Shown here one piece after another: positions 1 through 9,997 of a DNA stretch of 64,000 nt. Positions within the stretch are counted from its first letter, which is position 1; every line of letters begins with the position of its first letter. The notes under the pieces are model-generated. The model saw only the letters and a list, made by a program, of their open reading frames with translations. It searched no databases and was not told the origin of the DNA. The position numbers and the translations under genes were made by a program. Origin of the DNA: Haliclystus octoradiatus. Its lineage: Eukaryota; Cnidaria; Staurozoa; Stauromedusae; Haliclystidae. The stretch lies in the NCBI GenBank assembly GCA_916610825.1, contig OU744451.1, positions 19,927,482 to 19,991,481 on the forward strand, given 5' to 3'.

Positions 1-725
1 ACTTAAATAACAGTTCATGACCTTTCATGGACAATTCATGAAAATTGGTTTACATTTAACACTAATGAGCTGTTTTTGCAGAGAAAAATTAGCCCTATGA
101 TGAATTTAACAAATGTATGTACAGTTCATGAATTCGATTCTTCACATTCTTCATTTATTACAATGCAGTTACTGAACGCTTAGTGACAACATATTATGAT
201 GATTTATATTCTTTAACGGTTCTTCACCTCATTGGGTCATTAAACGTTCATGAACTAGTTCATCAACTGTTTATAAGATGTTCACTGTTCATGAACAGTT
301 CATAAAAGTTCCTAATATTCATGAAATTTATTGAACTTTTCATGCACTGGTTATGAATATAAAAAATTCTAAATGTCCATCCACAGTTCATGAAATCAAC
401 ACATTTTTTTACAGGGGAGTTTATAACCATTAAATGGCCCAGTTTTCATGAATACTAGTTATATTAGTTAGAAAAAATAGGTTATCTAACATTCACAAAT
501 TGTTTATGGAGACTTTATTAACAACTAAAGAGATTGTGAAAAATTTCATAAAGAATATGAACAGTTCATGAACTTAGTAAATTTTTCTGTAGGGGTAAAA
601 TTTTATAATATAGTATATACAAAAAGAAAGAAATATTTTTACTTGAGCATTTGGGAAATTCCACAAACTGTTTGTTATCGGTAGATGTTTATGAAGGTTC
701 ATAAAGTTCATGAACTAATGCATTG
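1..725. repeat. Diverged GTTCATGAAC palindromic repeats
   Basis: Non-coding stretch dotted with GTTCATGAAC-like palindromes and partial ends such as 'acaggggag' and 'gtaggggtaaa', which match the right end (GCAGGGG) of the palindromic MITE family best seen at 24102-25902. The copies are too eroded to bound. It lies beyond the last visible exon of the coiled-coil gene, probably in its next intron. Confidence 0.6.
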
Positions 726-792
726 TAATTTTTGCAGAGGTAATACAAAAAGTAAACAGGTGTACACATAGGGGGAAGAATAATTCACTTAC

Positions 793-3700
793 TGATGTTT
801 CGACATCTTTCAATGTTACAATAGCTCGATCATAATTATATCGTAAATTTCTTATCACATCTCGTAGACTTTCATTTTCTTGTGTCATGACTCTTAATTG
901 AATTAACAGCTGATCAATATCAGCAGAAATATTGTTTTTAGGTTGAATCGTTTCTTTGGTGTCTTCTTTGCTAGTAACATTGTCTGATGAAAGATCTTCT
1001 TTGTAATCCATGTTATGGTCTTGTCTCTCGTCCTCTTCTCTGTTTTCTATGGTATCCCCTCCTTCATGACTACTATTTCTCTGTATAAATTGATTTGGGT
1101 CCCCTCTAGTGTCTTTGTTTGTGTCATCAGGTATTTCCATATTGTGGATCGTATTTTGTATTGTTTGTTGCTCAATGTCATTTTCTTGTTCAAGGTTATC
1201 TAACAAGCTATTATTCTCTAATTGATTGAAATTATTAGCCGATGTGCTACTTTCATCATTTCCATAGGCAGGTGATTTTATCTGAAATATTAATAATTAA
1301 TTGAAAATGTTTTTCTTTTTATTGGAATTAACCACTACATAAAGGTCACCTGTTTATATTGGTCAAATATATTTCTAATCTCACTGTTAGCTGCTTATAC
1401 ATATGTTTTACATATTCTAAAGCCTCACCCCTGTGAAAAACAGTTCAGTAGTGAACTGTCCATTGTGTGTTCATGAACTGTTCATGAATTTCGAAGGAGC
1501 AGCTTAGTGAGCACAAAATTTGCTCAACATCAAAGTAGGACACTTGTAGAGCACCTGTAAACTATGTGTTGGATTCATCTACCCACCCCACACAGTATTT
1601 GTTCAACATCAAAGTAGGACACTTGTAGAGCACCTGTAAACTATGTGTTGGATTCATCTACCCACCCCACACAGTATTTGTTCAACAACAAAGTAGGACA
1701 CTTGTAGAGCACCTGTAAACTATGTGTTGGATTCATCTACCCACCCCACACAGTATTTGCTCAACATCGAAGTAGGACACTTGTAGAGCACCTGTAAACT
1801 ATGTGTTGGATTCATCTACCCACCCCACACAGTATTTGTTCAACATTGATGAAGATTGTGTGTAGAGAAATTTTGTGTTCATTTATGGACTCTGCGCAAC
1901 ATTTGCTCAAGAAGTAATCTACACAAGCAGTTGTAGCACAGATGATGCAAAGAATGGCTAAATAAACTCAACGAGTGCTCTACACAATCTCAGAAATATA
2001 CTGAGCAGATGTGAAGCAGAAGTTGCGTGGGGTTGTTAAGTGTACCCAACAAGTGATCTTTACAAGCTCAGTATTGTTGAGAGAATGTTGAACAAATATT
2101 GTGTTCACTTTGATGGGATTTAACTTTTAAATGTGATGGAATGGCCCTGCAAAAGCAGTGTGCAACTGTGGATCAACAGTTCATGAAAAATTTGATGAAA
2201 AACATGCTAATTCAAGTTCATAAACTGTTCATGAACAGCTCATCAGTGTACATAAATATTGTGAACCATTAGTGAGCTTAGTCAATATTTTCACAGGAGT
2301 GGTTATCTATTGAGCAGTCATATCTCTGACATAATGTCTCTTTTAACCTAATTTAATGAGTTCATGAAAATTTGGGGCCATTTAACGTCCATGAACTGTT
2401 CATGAACTGTTCATGAACTGTTCATGAACTCCTGAACTGTTTTTGCAGGGGTAACTCAATCTCTACTAAAAAAGTCACCTGTATTCAACTTTGAGAAGAA
2501 ACCTGTTGAGTTTATGAATTGCTCATGAACTGTTCAATGGACCAATTTTCATGAACTTTTTCATGCAAATAATCCCCTCAGAAAACAGTTCAGGAGTTCA
2601 TGAACAGTTCATGAACACTTCATGAACATTAAATGGCCTCAAATTTCCATGAACTGTCCCTGAACTGTTCATGAACTGTTCATGAACTGTCTGTGAGGGT
2701 TCACCAACTGTTCATGAACAGTTCATGAACAGTTCAGGAAAATTGGAGCCATTCAATGTTCATGAATTGTTCATGAACTGCTCATGAACTCCTAAACTGT
2801 TTTTCGCAGGGGTTATTAATGAAAATTGGGTCATCTATCGTTTACCAACTGTTTTGAGAAGACAATGGTAAAGACGTTCATTATTACTCCTGTATGTAAA
2901 ATATGTTTATGTTTGATATTTTATTGTATGATCGAACCATTGTAAGTTATAATTGTCTTCTTGTATAGTTCAATCAATTATTTTTATTATCAATTAGTTA
3001 ACCTCATTAATTAGTATAATCTTATTAACCATAATTTCATTAAGCATAATTTCATTAAGCATAATTTCATTACGTATTGTATTCATGAAATAATAATAAC
3101 CAAGTGTTCTCAATTATACATATAAAAGTAGATTTAACATTTATTTAATCAGATTCCTGAAAGTTTTATAAGAGACAGGATTGTACACCTTAACTCAGCT
3201 TGTTGTGTTTTCTGAGTGGTGTTTGAATTTCTCATTTGTCTTTTCAACTTTAATTCTTCAATAAACTTACAAGCTAACGGGCCAAATGGCAAATACAAAA
3301 TTGAAGATCACTGATGTTGTTGGAACTTACAATGGAGAAGGGGACGCAGCAGAATGGTGGTCCCGTTTTGAGATAATCGCAGAATTACAAAATTATGGTC
3401 AAGCGGATGTTCTTTCATTGGTACCACTGTTATTGAGAGGTCCACCTTTTTTGGTTTATCAAAAATTATCGGTGGAAGATAAAAGAGATATCACGATAGT
3501 CAAGAAGAAGTTACTATCAGCATTTTCATTGTCTCGGTTCGCAGCATACGAACAATTGCGATCGAGAACTTATAAGAACGGAGAGAATGTAGATGCATAC
3601 TTTAGCGACATTCAGAGATTATGTGAATTGTCCGGTATGGGAGGTGCAGGAGTTGCGTTTGTAATTGGGCTACCAGAGAAAATCGGTATGCAACTACGAA

Positions 3701-6700
3701 TACTTGGAGATGCATCTGATGCTGATTTAGTATCAAAAGCCCGTGTTTTGGTAGAGGCGGATAATGCAAAGGAATTTAAAATGAATGAGCCTATTGTCTT
3801 AGCTGGAGTGAAAGCCGTTAATTACACGAATACTAGCACTACTAAGAAATATTGTTATAAATGCAAATCTAATGGACACCTGACTAAAGACTGTCAAACT
3901 GAGAGAAAACCAGGAGAACCAGTTACATGTTATCGCTGTGGACAAGAAGGGCATATATCCTTTGGCTGTAGAAACCGTTCGGGAAACGGCCTGGGGATCG
4001 TAGCGTCTGCGGAGCCAACTTCGATCCCCAAAAATTAAAAGGCTTACTAACTATGGAAATTATCGTTAATGGAAAATCTTATTGTGCTTTAGTAGACACT
4101 GGTTGTTCTTTCTCTATTGCGTGTAAAGATTTTACTGAAAATTTACAAGTAGTTCCTGATCAATGTCTTATTACAATGATGGATAATACAAAGGTTTCAT
4201 CTATGGGTATTTTATCATTCAATATTACAATAGGATGTATATCAAAAGCTGTATTATGTCATGTGGTTAGGAAATTAATTGATGGTATTGATTTTATTTT
4301 GGGTATTGATGCAATAAAAGCATTTGATGGTCTTTATGTTAAATCAGACGGCTCTTTTGAATTTGGCTGTCAACGGCAACCATATTTATCGGCTGTTGTT
4401 GCTGCACCTAATATTATCAATAGTAGTAAACCTTTAACGCATGATGATCATGTTATATTAGATGATACAAATTTTAGTGCTAAATTTAATGGTAGTTGCT
4501 GGACGGTCGCCTGGAAATGGACGGACGGCCATCCTCCTGATTATATGAAAAATACTGTTAGTCAATATGGTATGGATAAAGCAACAAAAGAATCCTTTGA
4601 TAATACTCTGGATAGTTGGATAGAGAAAGAATATCTAATTTATTATGATGAAACCAAATTTGGACCACCGAAAGCATTAATACCTTTATTCGCTGTTACG
4701 CAGGAAAGTAAAAATAAAGTTCGTCCTATTTTTGATTTTCGACAACTTAACCAATCTGTAGATTTATATACTGGTGCAAGCGATATTTGTCTTGACAAGC
4801 TACGTCAATGGAGACAAAAAAGTAACAAATGCGCTGTTGTAGATTTAAAAGATGCGTACCTCCAATTAAGAGTTGATGAAAAGTTATGGCCATATCAGAC
4901 GGTCATTCATCGAGGTAAACGCTGGTGTTTGACACGCCTAGGATTTGGGCTCAATGTAGCACCTATGATAATGTCAACTGTATTACGAAAGGTGTTAAAC
5001 ATGGATGACAATGTTAAAAGAGGTTGCGATGGCTACATAGATGATATATACATTGACGAAGAAATCGTGTCTGCTGATTATGTACGTCAACATTTATTAA
5101 AATATGGCCTTACTGCAAAACCTACAGAGCGTATTGATAATGAATCCCCTGTTCGCGTTTTGGGGTTGAATGTTCATTCTGTTGGTAATCAATTGCGTTG
5201 GGAAAGGTCAAATGAGTCCCATTTACGCGATATAGACGTTACTACTTTAACAAAGCGTGAACTGTATTCACTTTGTGGTCGTGTAATTGGAATTTATCCA
5301 GTTTGTGGGAGATTAAGAGTAATGGCTAGTTATCTAAAAAGGGAAAGTACTGGAATAGATTGGGATGACATTGTACCTCAAAATGTACGGAAGCATTGTC
5401 AAGAAATGTTACAGCATGTACTTAACGAGAATCCATCCCGCGGTCAATGGAATGTGGGCAAGCAAACCAAAGGTGAAATATGGTGTGATGCCAGTTCATT
5501 GGCTTTAGGTATTTGTGTTAAAATTAATAATCATATTGTGGAGGATGCCTCCTGGCTACGAAAAGATATATCTGCTCATATTAATTTAGCAGAGTTAGAT
5601 GCTGTTTTGAAAGGATTGAATTTCGCTATAGCTTGGTCTTTATGTGATATATCTATTAAAACTGATTCATCTGTTGTTCATGGTTGGCTATCTAACGCTT
5701 TGTTAAACAAATCTCGTCTAAAAACAGCTGCTTCTAGTGAACTATTAATTCGCAGAAGAATAGATTTATTTGCTAATATTGTAAAGGAATACGATTTGAA
5801 AATTAGTATTGACCTTGTTCGTTCTGATCAGAATATTTCAGACAAATTGACAAGAGTTCCTTCTTCGTGGTTAGCAAATGTTAATATATCTGCTGTTGGT
5901 ACTTTAGCACCACTTATTACTTTAAAATATTTGCATGAGATTTGTCACGGGGGAAGTAAACAATTACGTTATTTAGCCCAATCTGCAAATTTAAATGTAA
6001 CTGATATTGATATTACTGCTATTATTGATTCCTGTGACAAATGTAAATCAATTGATCCAATTCCTGTTACTTGGGAAAAAGGAAATTTATCTGTTGATGA
6101 TGATTGGTATCGTTTAGCTATTGATGTGACAAAATTTAAAGACGAAAAATATTTTACAATTGTCGACGCTGGACCTTCAAGGTATACTATTTGGCGTCGG
6201 ATTGCAAATGAAGGTACGGCTCAAATTCGTGGTCAATTATTATCTATATTTACTGAAAGAGGACCACCAGCTGAAATAATTTGGGATAACTATAGCACTT
6301 TTAAGTCTAATGATATTTGTACATTATGCGAAGATTGGAATATTAAATTATCACCACGTGCTGCATATAGGCCGCAAGGCAATGGTATAGTAGAGCGTAA
6401 CCATCGGACAATTAAAACTATTGCGTCTAGATCAGATTGTAGTATTTCAGAAGCTGTTTATTGGTATAATAATACAACAACACATCGTATGTCTAAGCCG
6501 CCTTCTCATTATTTGTATAATTATGCTCCACGATTGAAATTTGTGAAGCCATGCATACCAGTAAAACAATTTATTCCTGATTATTTAGCTGGTGATTATG
6601 TTTGGGTTAAACCTGATTCAACACTTAGATGTTATAAACGTTGGTTGCCTGGTATTGTTATTGAACAATTATCTGCACAAAAGGTTAGTGTAAAAGTTAA

Positions 6701-7717
6701 CAATGTTAGTTCAATTCGGCATGTTGCTCATATACGAAAACGTCATTCTACTGTTGAAGATCAATCTGTTGAAACCGCTTCCATTTCTAATCCTGATGGT
6801 GACTCAAGTTTATCCGAGGAATCGTCCACGTCGGATGATGATGTTGATGAAAATATTCCAGTTGGTCGGCCGATTCGAGAGCGTAGACAACCTCAATGGT
6901 TAAACAACTTTGTTTTAGATTTGTAAATCTCGGGGGAATGTATGTAAAATATGTTTATGTTTGATATTTTATTGTATGATCGAACCATTGTAAGTTATAA
7001 TTGTCTTCTTGTATAGTTCAATCAATTATTTTTATTATCAATTAGTTAACCTCATTAATTAGTATAATCTTATTAACCATAATTTCATTAAGCATAATTT
7101 CATTAAGCATAATTTCATTACGTATTGTATTCATGAAATAATAATAACCAAGTGTTCTCAATTATACATATAAAAGTAGATTTAACATTTATTTAATCAG
7201 ATTCCTGAAAGTTTTATAAGAGACAGGATTGTACACCTTAACTCAGCTTGTTGTGTTTTCTGAGTGGTGTTTGAATTTCTCATTTGTCTTTTCAACTTTA
7301 ATTCTTCAATAAACTTACAACTCCATTGTATATATACATGAACTCCATTGTAGTATGTTAAAATATTTATACCCTACATATATTTATAAGTGACATAAAT
7401 AGAAGGCAAAGTACCTGTTCTTCAGAATGATGAGAGCTTTGTCCTTTTAATTTCTTTTTCAATTCTTCAAGTTCTTCTTTGAATTTTTCTTCGTCACTCT
7501 CAGACGAAATACTACTGCTACTGCTGCCGCTAGTACTACTATCACGATTACTACTTATCGTAGTATTATCAGTGTTTGCATTCGGAGTTGGCTCTACCTC
7601 TTTCGATAATGTTTTTTCTTGTTCAAGATTTTCATCTGATTTTTCAGCTTGAGCGAATGATAATTGTTCTTCCTTCCGAGGGATTATCTCTGGCACTTTA
7701 ACTTGATATTGCTCCAT
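793..7717 (-). CDS. Coiled-coil acidic protein, two 5' exons (partial gene)
   Basis: Exon 1 is 7717-7415 (101 codons from ATG, phase 0) and ends at a GTAC donor. Exon 2 is 1281-793 (163 codons, phase 0), entered through a TTTCAG acceptor and left through a GTAAGT donor; the gene continues past the left edge. Exon 1 is rich in Glu, Ser and Lys, with a serine run near residues 65-75 and a charged helix at its end. Exon 2 is acidic and polar and ends in a heptad-like segment (QLLIQLRVMTQENESLRDVI), so a coiled coil starts here. The last residues before the donor resemble the start of the TACC-family coiled coil, but this is weak and no product is assigned. The intron contains a complete LTR retrotransposon in the opposite orientation. 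Exon phases agree, but both exons are low-complexity, so joining them is an inference. Confidence 0.55.
1426..1500. repeat. Palindromic MITE remnant
   Basis: Begins CCCCTGTGAAAAACAGTTCAG, close to the left end of the GTTCATGAAC MITE family, followed by two palindromes, then decays. Confidence 0.55.
1519..1846. repeat. 79-bp tandem repeat, about four copies
   Basis: The marker CAAAGTAGGA (CGAAGTAGGA in the last copy) occurs at 1531, 1610, 1689 and 1768, an exact 79-bp period. Copies are nearly identical, differing at a few bases. The sequence from 1847 to 2110 has loosely related wording (ttgctcaa, gtgtagag) and may be older degenerate units. It lies in or beside the intron of the minus-strand coiled-coil gene. 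Confidence 0.93.
2150..2812. repeat. Cluster of palindromic GTTCATGAAC MITEs
   Basis: At least two adjacent copies. The best is 2574-2812, from CCCCTCAGAAAACAGTTCAGG to CGCAGGGG, with many GTTCATGAAC units and inverted ATTAAATGGCC/GGAGCCATTCAA cores. Another ends at 2451 (TTTGCAGGGG). The flanking dinucleotides of 2574-2812 (AT and TT) do not match, unlike the four intact copies near 24-26 kb. Confidence 0.75.
2891..3271 (+). repeat. 5' LTR of element 1
   Basis: 381 bp, TG...CA bounded, matching 6939-7319. Contains a TATAAAAG motif near 3120 and AATAAA near its right end (about 3260), plausible transcription start and polyadenylation signals. Confidence 0.95.
3272..3283 (+). promoter_or_regulatory. 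Candidate primer-binding site of element 1 (AGCTAACGGGCC)
   Basis: These 12 bases directly follow the 5' LTR and recur exactly after the LTR of element 2 (41968-41979, minus). Most LTR elements have a site starting TGG, complementary to a tRNA 3' CCA end; this does not. Conservation between two elements with different LTRs suggests a function. Confidence 0.5.
3286..4038 (+). CDS. gag: Gag of element 1
   Basis: 250-residue nucleocapsid/capsid precursor that would package element RNA into cytoplasmic particles. The N-terminal two thirds is a helical capsid-type region with AEWWSRFE near residue 25 and a conserved RTYKNGENVDAYF segment near residue 105. Two CX2CX4HX4C zinc knuckles lie near the C-terminus (CYKCKSNGHLTKDC and CYRCGQEGHISFGC), typical of RNA-binding nucleocapsid. 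The start ATG lies only 14 nt after the LTR. It ends at TAA (4036-4038), 14 nt before the pol ATG; the pol frame is open across the gag stop, so either re-initiation or a -1 frameshift could produce Pol. About 60% similar by eye to the gag at 41167-41967. Confidence 0.93.
   Translation: MANTKLKITDVVGTYNGEGDAAEWWSRFEIIAELQNYGQADVLSLVPLLLRGPPFLVYQKLSVEDKRDITIVKKKLLSAFSLSRFAAYEQLRSRTYKNGENVDAYFSDIQRLCELSGMGGAGVAFVIGLPEKIGMQLRILGDASDADLVSKARVLVEADNAKEFKMNEPIVLAGVKAVNYTNTSTTKKYCYKCKSNGHLTKDCQTERKPGEPVTCYRCGQEGHISFGCRNRSGNGLGIVASAEPTSIPKN
4053..6926 (+). CDS. pol: Pol of element 1 (protease-RT-RNase H-integrase)
   Basis: 957-residue polyprotein. Aspartic protease active site DTGCS at residues 15-19 with a flap-end motif ILGIDAIK. 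The reverse transcriptase has RPIFDFRQLNQ, DLKDAYLQL and the catalytic YIDD at 328-331. RNase H has Asp479 (WCDAS), the NLAELDAV Glu and a TDSSVV Asp. The integrase has an HHCC-type zinc finger (HEICHGG...CDKCKS) and catalytic Asp691, Asp745 and Glu781, a D,D-35-E spacing. An acidic, serine-rich C-terminal tail ends in an RRQPQWL motif. All catalytic residues are present, so the element looks coding-competent. The RT is divergent from typical gypsy; clade placement needs a phylogeny. Confidence 0.95.
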   Translation: MEIIVNGKSYCALVDTGCSFSIACKDFTENLQVVPDQCLITMMDNTKVSSMGILSFNITIGCISKAVLCHVVRKLIDGIDFILGIDAIKAFDGLYVKSDGSFEFGCQRQPYLSAVVAAPNIINSSKPLTHDDHVILDDTNFSAKFNGSCWTVAWKWTDGHPPDYMKNTVSQYGMDKATKESFDNTLDSWIEKEYLIYYDETKFGPPKALIPLFAVTQESKNKVRPIFDFRQLNQSVDLYTGASDICLDKLRQWRQKSNKCAVVDLKDAYLQLRVDEKLWPYQTVIHRGKRWCLTRLGFGLNVAPMIMSTVLRKVLNMDDNVKRGCDGYIDDIYIDEEIVSADYVRQHLLKYGLTAKPTERIDNESPVRVLGLNVHSVGNQLRWERSNESHLRDIDVTTLTKRELYSLCGRVIGIYPVCGRLRVMASYLKRESTGIDWDDIVPQNVRKHCQEMLQHVLNENPSRGQWNVGKQTKGEIWCDASSLALGICVKINNHIVEDASWLRKDISAHINLAELDAVLKGLNFAIAWSLCDISIKTDSSVVHGWLSNALLNKSRLKTAASSELLIRRRIDLFANIVKEYDLKISIDLVRSDQNISDKLTRVPSSWLANVNISAVGTLAPLITLKYLHEICHGGSKQLRYLAQSANLNVTDIDITAIIDSCDKCKSIDPIPVTWEKGNLSVDDDWYRLAIDVTKFKDEKYFTIVDAGPSRYTIWRRIANEGTAQIRGQLLSIFTERGPPAEIIWDNYSTFKSNDICTLCEDWNIKLSPRAAYRPQGNGIVERNHRTIKTIASRSDCSISEAVYWYNNTTTHRMSKPPSHYLYNYAPRLKFVKPCIPVKQFIPDYLAGDYVWVKPDSTLRCYKRWLPGIVIEQLSAQKVSVKVNNVSSIRHVAHIRKRHSTVEDQSVETASISNPDGDSSLSEESSTSDDDVDENIPVGRPIRERRQPQWLNNFVLDL
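6939..7319 (+). repeat. 3' LTR of element 1
   Basis: Matches 2891-3271 along its whole 381-bp length with no difference I could find by eye. Preceded by polypurine tract CGGGGGAA and followed by target duplication ACTCC (7320-7324). Confidence 0.95.
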
Positions 7718-7823
7718 GATAAATAACCTTGATGAAATTGTTTATTTTTTGTCAAGCAAATATCTTAAACACAGCAACAGACAATTATTAGCAGTCTCAG
7801 CATTGAGTACCTCTATGTGTACC

Positions 7824-8130
7824 TCCCTTGTGAAAATTGTTCATGAATGTTAATTGGCCCGTTCTTTATGAACTACTCATAAAAAGGTCGATAAAAACGG
7901 GTCATTTAACGTTCATGAACAGTTCATAAACAGTTCACTAGCTCAGCCAATGTTTTCGAAGTGGTTGTTAGGCAGGTCAGCAGTGCCTTTTTAGAATAAA
8001 TTTTGTAAGTTCATCTCTTGAAAATAAGTCAGTTATTCCACACCCTGCTAAAATCTTACTAATTCTATGAACTTCATGAACTGTTAAGAAAATTTGGCAA
8101 CTTAATTAACCTTCATGAACTGTTTGACAG
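7824..8130. repeat. Degenerate palindromic MITE copies
   Basis: Begins CCCTTGTGAAAATTGTTCATG and carries the family's TTAATTGGCCC and TCATTTAACGTTCATGAAC cores, with eroded ends. It lies upstream of the first coding exon of the coiled-coil gene. Confidence 0.55.
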
Positions 8131-9997
8131 ATATGACATAATGGTAATAATCATTTCGCATTCAAGCACTTAATTTGGTAACACTGCAGGCTTGATTTCT
8201 ATTATCATTGAAGAAGCGACAAGTCAATTAATTTCAATTATTGTGATTATGGGTGACACTAGAGGGGCATGGGATTTGGCTACAACCCCATGTTGACTAA
8301 CTGGGAAAAAAGATTTGAATTTTGGGGAATTTATGATTCTTCACAAATGTGTTTTTGATTCTTTTTTAAATTGATTGAAAAAACCTCCTCGTTTGGGGCA
8401 CTTTGACAGGGAAAATCCTTGGCTTCACTTCTGTGCCTTTTTAATCATGATGTGACAGCGTTCAAATATTTTGTGTACAGACGACAACTGTCTGATAATA
8501 TGAGTTAATTTCATGGCAAGAGTATATACGTTATTACACTGAACGATTCTACGTCATTTTCAGGCTAAAAATATTCTCAAGATAAAAATTTAATGTTCAC
8601 TGATCCAGTGACAGACAGGACAGACTGACACAATTAACTGAAAATGTACAACATTCAAATATCACCAATTCACCATTGACGCATTTCAAAATCGGCTTTT
8701 CATGATATGCTTAATTCGTTAATGTTTAAAACCAGATAACAGTGATAATTTATCTAATACGAAGTGAGGTTGTCATAAACAAATAATTGTTACCAGGTTA
8801 CGTTACTAAAACAACATTAAAATTTCACATTATTTATTAATTTTTCTCAAGTTTTATATATGAAAATTGTAATATAATAAATTATAATTTGAGCTTTCAA
8901 CTAAAAATGAATTACAAGTAATTATGATAGCTTAAACCGTCTAAAAATTAGCGCTTTTTGGATTGTCTTTAGTTTGCGCTGTCGGCTTGCCGCTGTTTTA
9001 TATGAAGACTTTGAACAATATATCTGGATTTAAATGCAACCTAAAAGTATAGTTTCCGTATTGAAAATATCAATACAACGGCAGCTGTCCTTTACGTATT
9101 AAATTGTTGCAATATTTTGAAGTTATTTTTGCAAGTGTTGCCAAATATTGGAATTAAGACATGCATAAATCAAAGTTGTTATTCTTCGAACTTTTCAGGA
9201 AACATTAACATTATTTACCGTGTATACGCAGATGGGAATTAGCGTATAGAAAACGAAAAGGATAAATCTTACAACTTATTTTTGTAATATAATTTCACTA
9301 TTTACATATTAAAATGGAATTGTTTCGAATGAATTTCTTCACATATAGCGCTTACCTTGTATACAATCCTTGTTAAAGTTGAAATGATATTGCAAAATCT
9401 AAAACCATTTATTTGTTGTACTTTCCGGCACGTGTTTTTTCTTGAGATAAAATAAAAACATTCAATGAAGTGAACAAAAACACTTTTCGTTGCTAGTCAT
9501 CGCGGGCTCAACAACTAAACAGCGGAAGCACTAGATCATAGTTTTCAAACTTGATAAGACAGACGATCGTCTATTTGAAGGACTAAAATAAAGTAAACAG
9601 GACACGAAGATTTCATTCATATAGATACAAGGTGGTATAAATCTATAATTTATAAATAATAAATCGTAAAAATGCCAAATAACCTGTTGAAATGATAAAT
9701 ATTTATTTCTAAAAATTTACAGGCAAAAGCTGGGACCTAGTGTGAAATCAGATAAACAAAATCACGTGACCAAATTTTTTTTGTCAATCATTTCGATCAA
9801 TTTGTCTTTGTGCCTTGGTTCATGTTTAGAAAGTAAAATTGTGATTGTGATACGACATCTTTTGTTCCTAGCTCACTGTTACCTACTGTTACCTCGATCT
9901 CTCAGTCTAATATCAATTCTTTTGTTTTCATACGAGGATAAAATAAAACTTCAATCCTGAAACGAAATATTGAAATCAGTTTTCGCAACGAATAAAC
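8131..9997. other. Intergenic region between divergent genes
   Basis: About 1.9 kb of AT-rich sequence between the minus-strand coiled-coil gene and the plus-strand GH18 gene. It should hold both promoters. I see no convincing exon, RNA gene or bounded repeat in it. Confidence 0.5.

Larger units (their letters stand above)
2891..7319 (+). mobile_element. Intact Ty3/gypsy-like LTR retrotransposon (element 1)
   Basis: Complete 4,429-bp element with 381-bp LTRs that I read as identical, beginning TGTATG and ending TTACA. A perfect 5-bp target duplication ACTCC flanks it at 2886-2890 and 7320-7324. Gag and pol are both open, and a polypurine tract (CGGGGGAA, 6931-6938) abuts the 3' LTR. Pol order is protease, reverse transcriptase, RNase H, integrase, which is the Ty3/gypsy order; no env-like ORF is present. 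Identical LTRs and intact ORFs point to a very recent insertion. It lies inside an intron of the minus-strand coiled-coil gene, in antisense. Its relative at 37968-42191 shares organisation and leader sequence. Confidence 0.96.

Noticed and set aside
9742..9960. 72-codon hydrophobic ORF upstream of GH18
   Set aside because: It ends 38 bp before the GH18 start and reads as low-complexity Leu/Ser/Ile; no signal of conservation, likely 5' flank.
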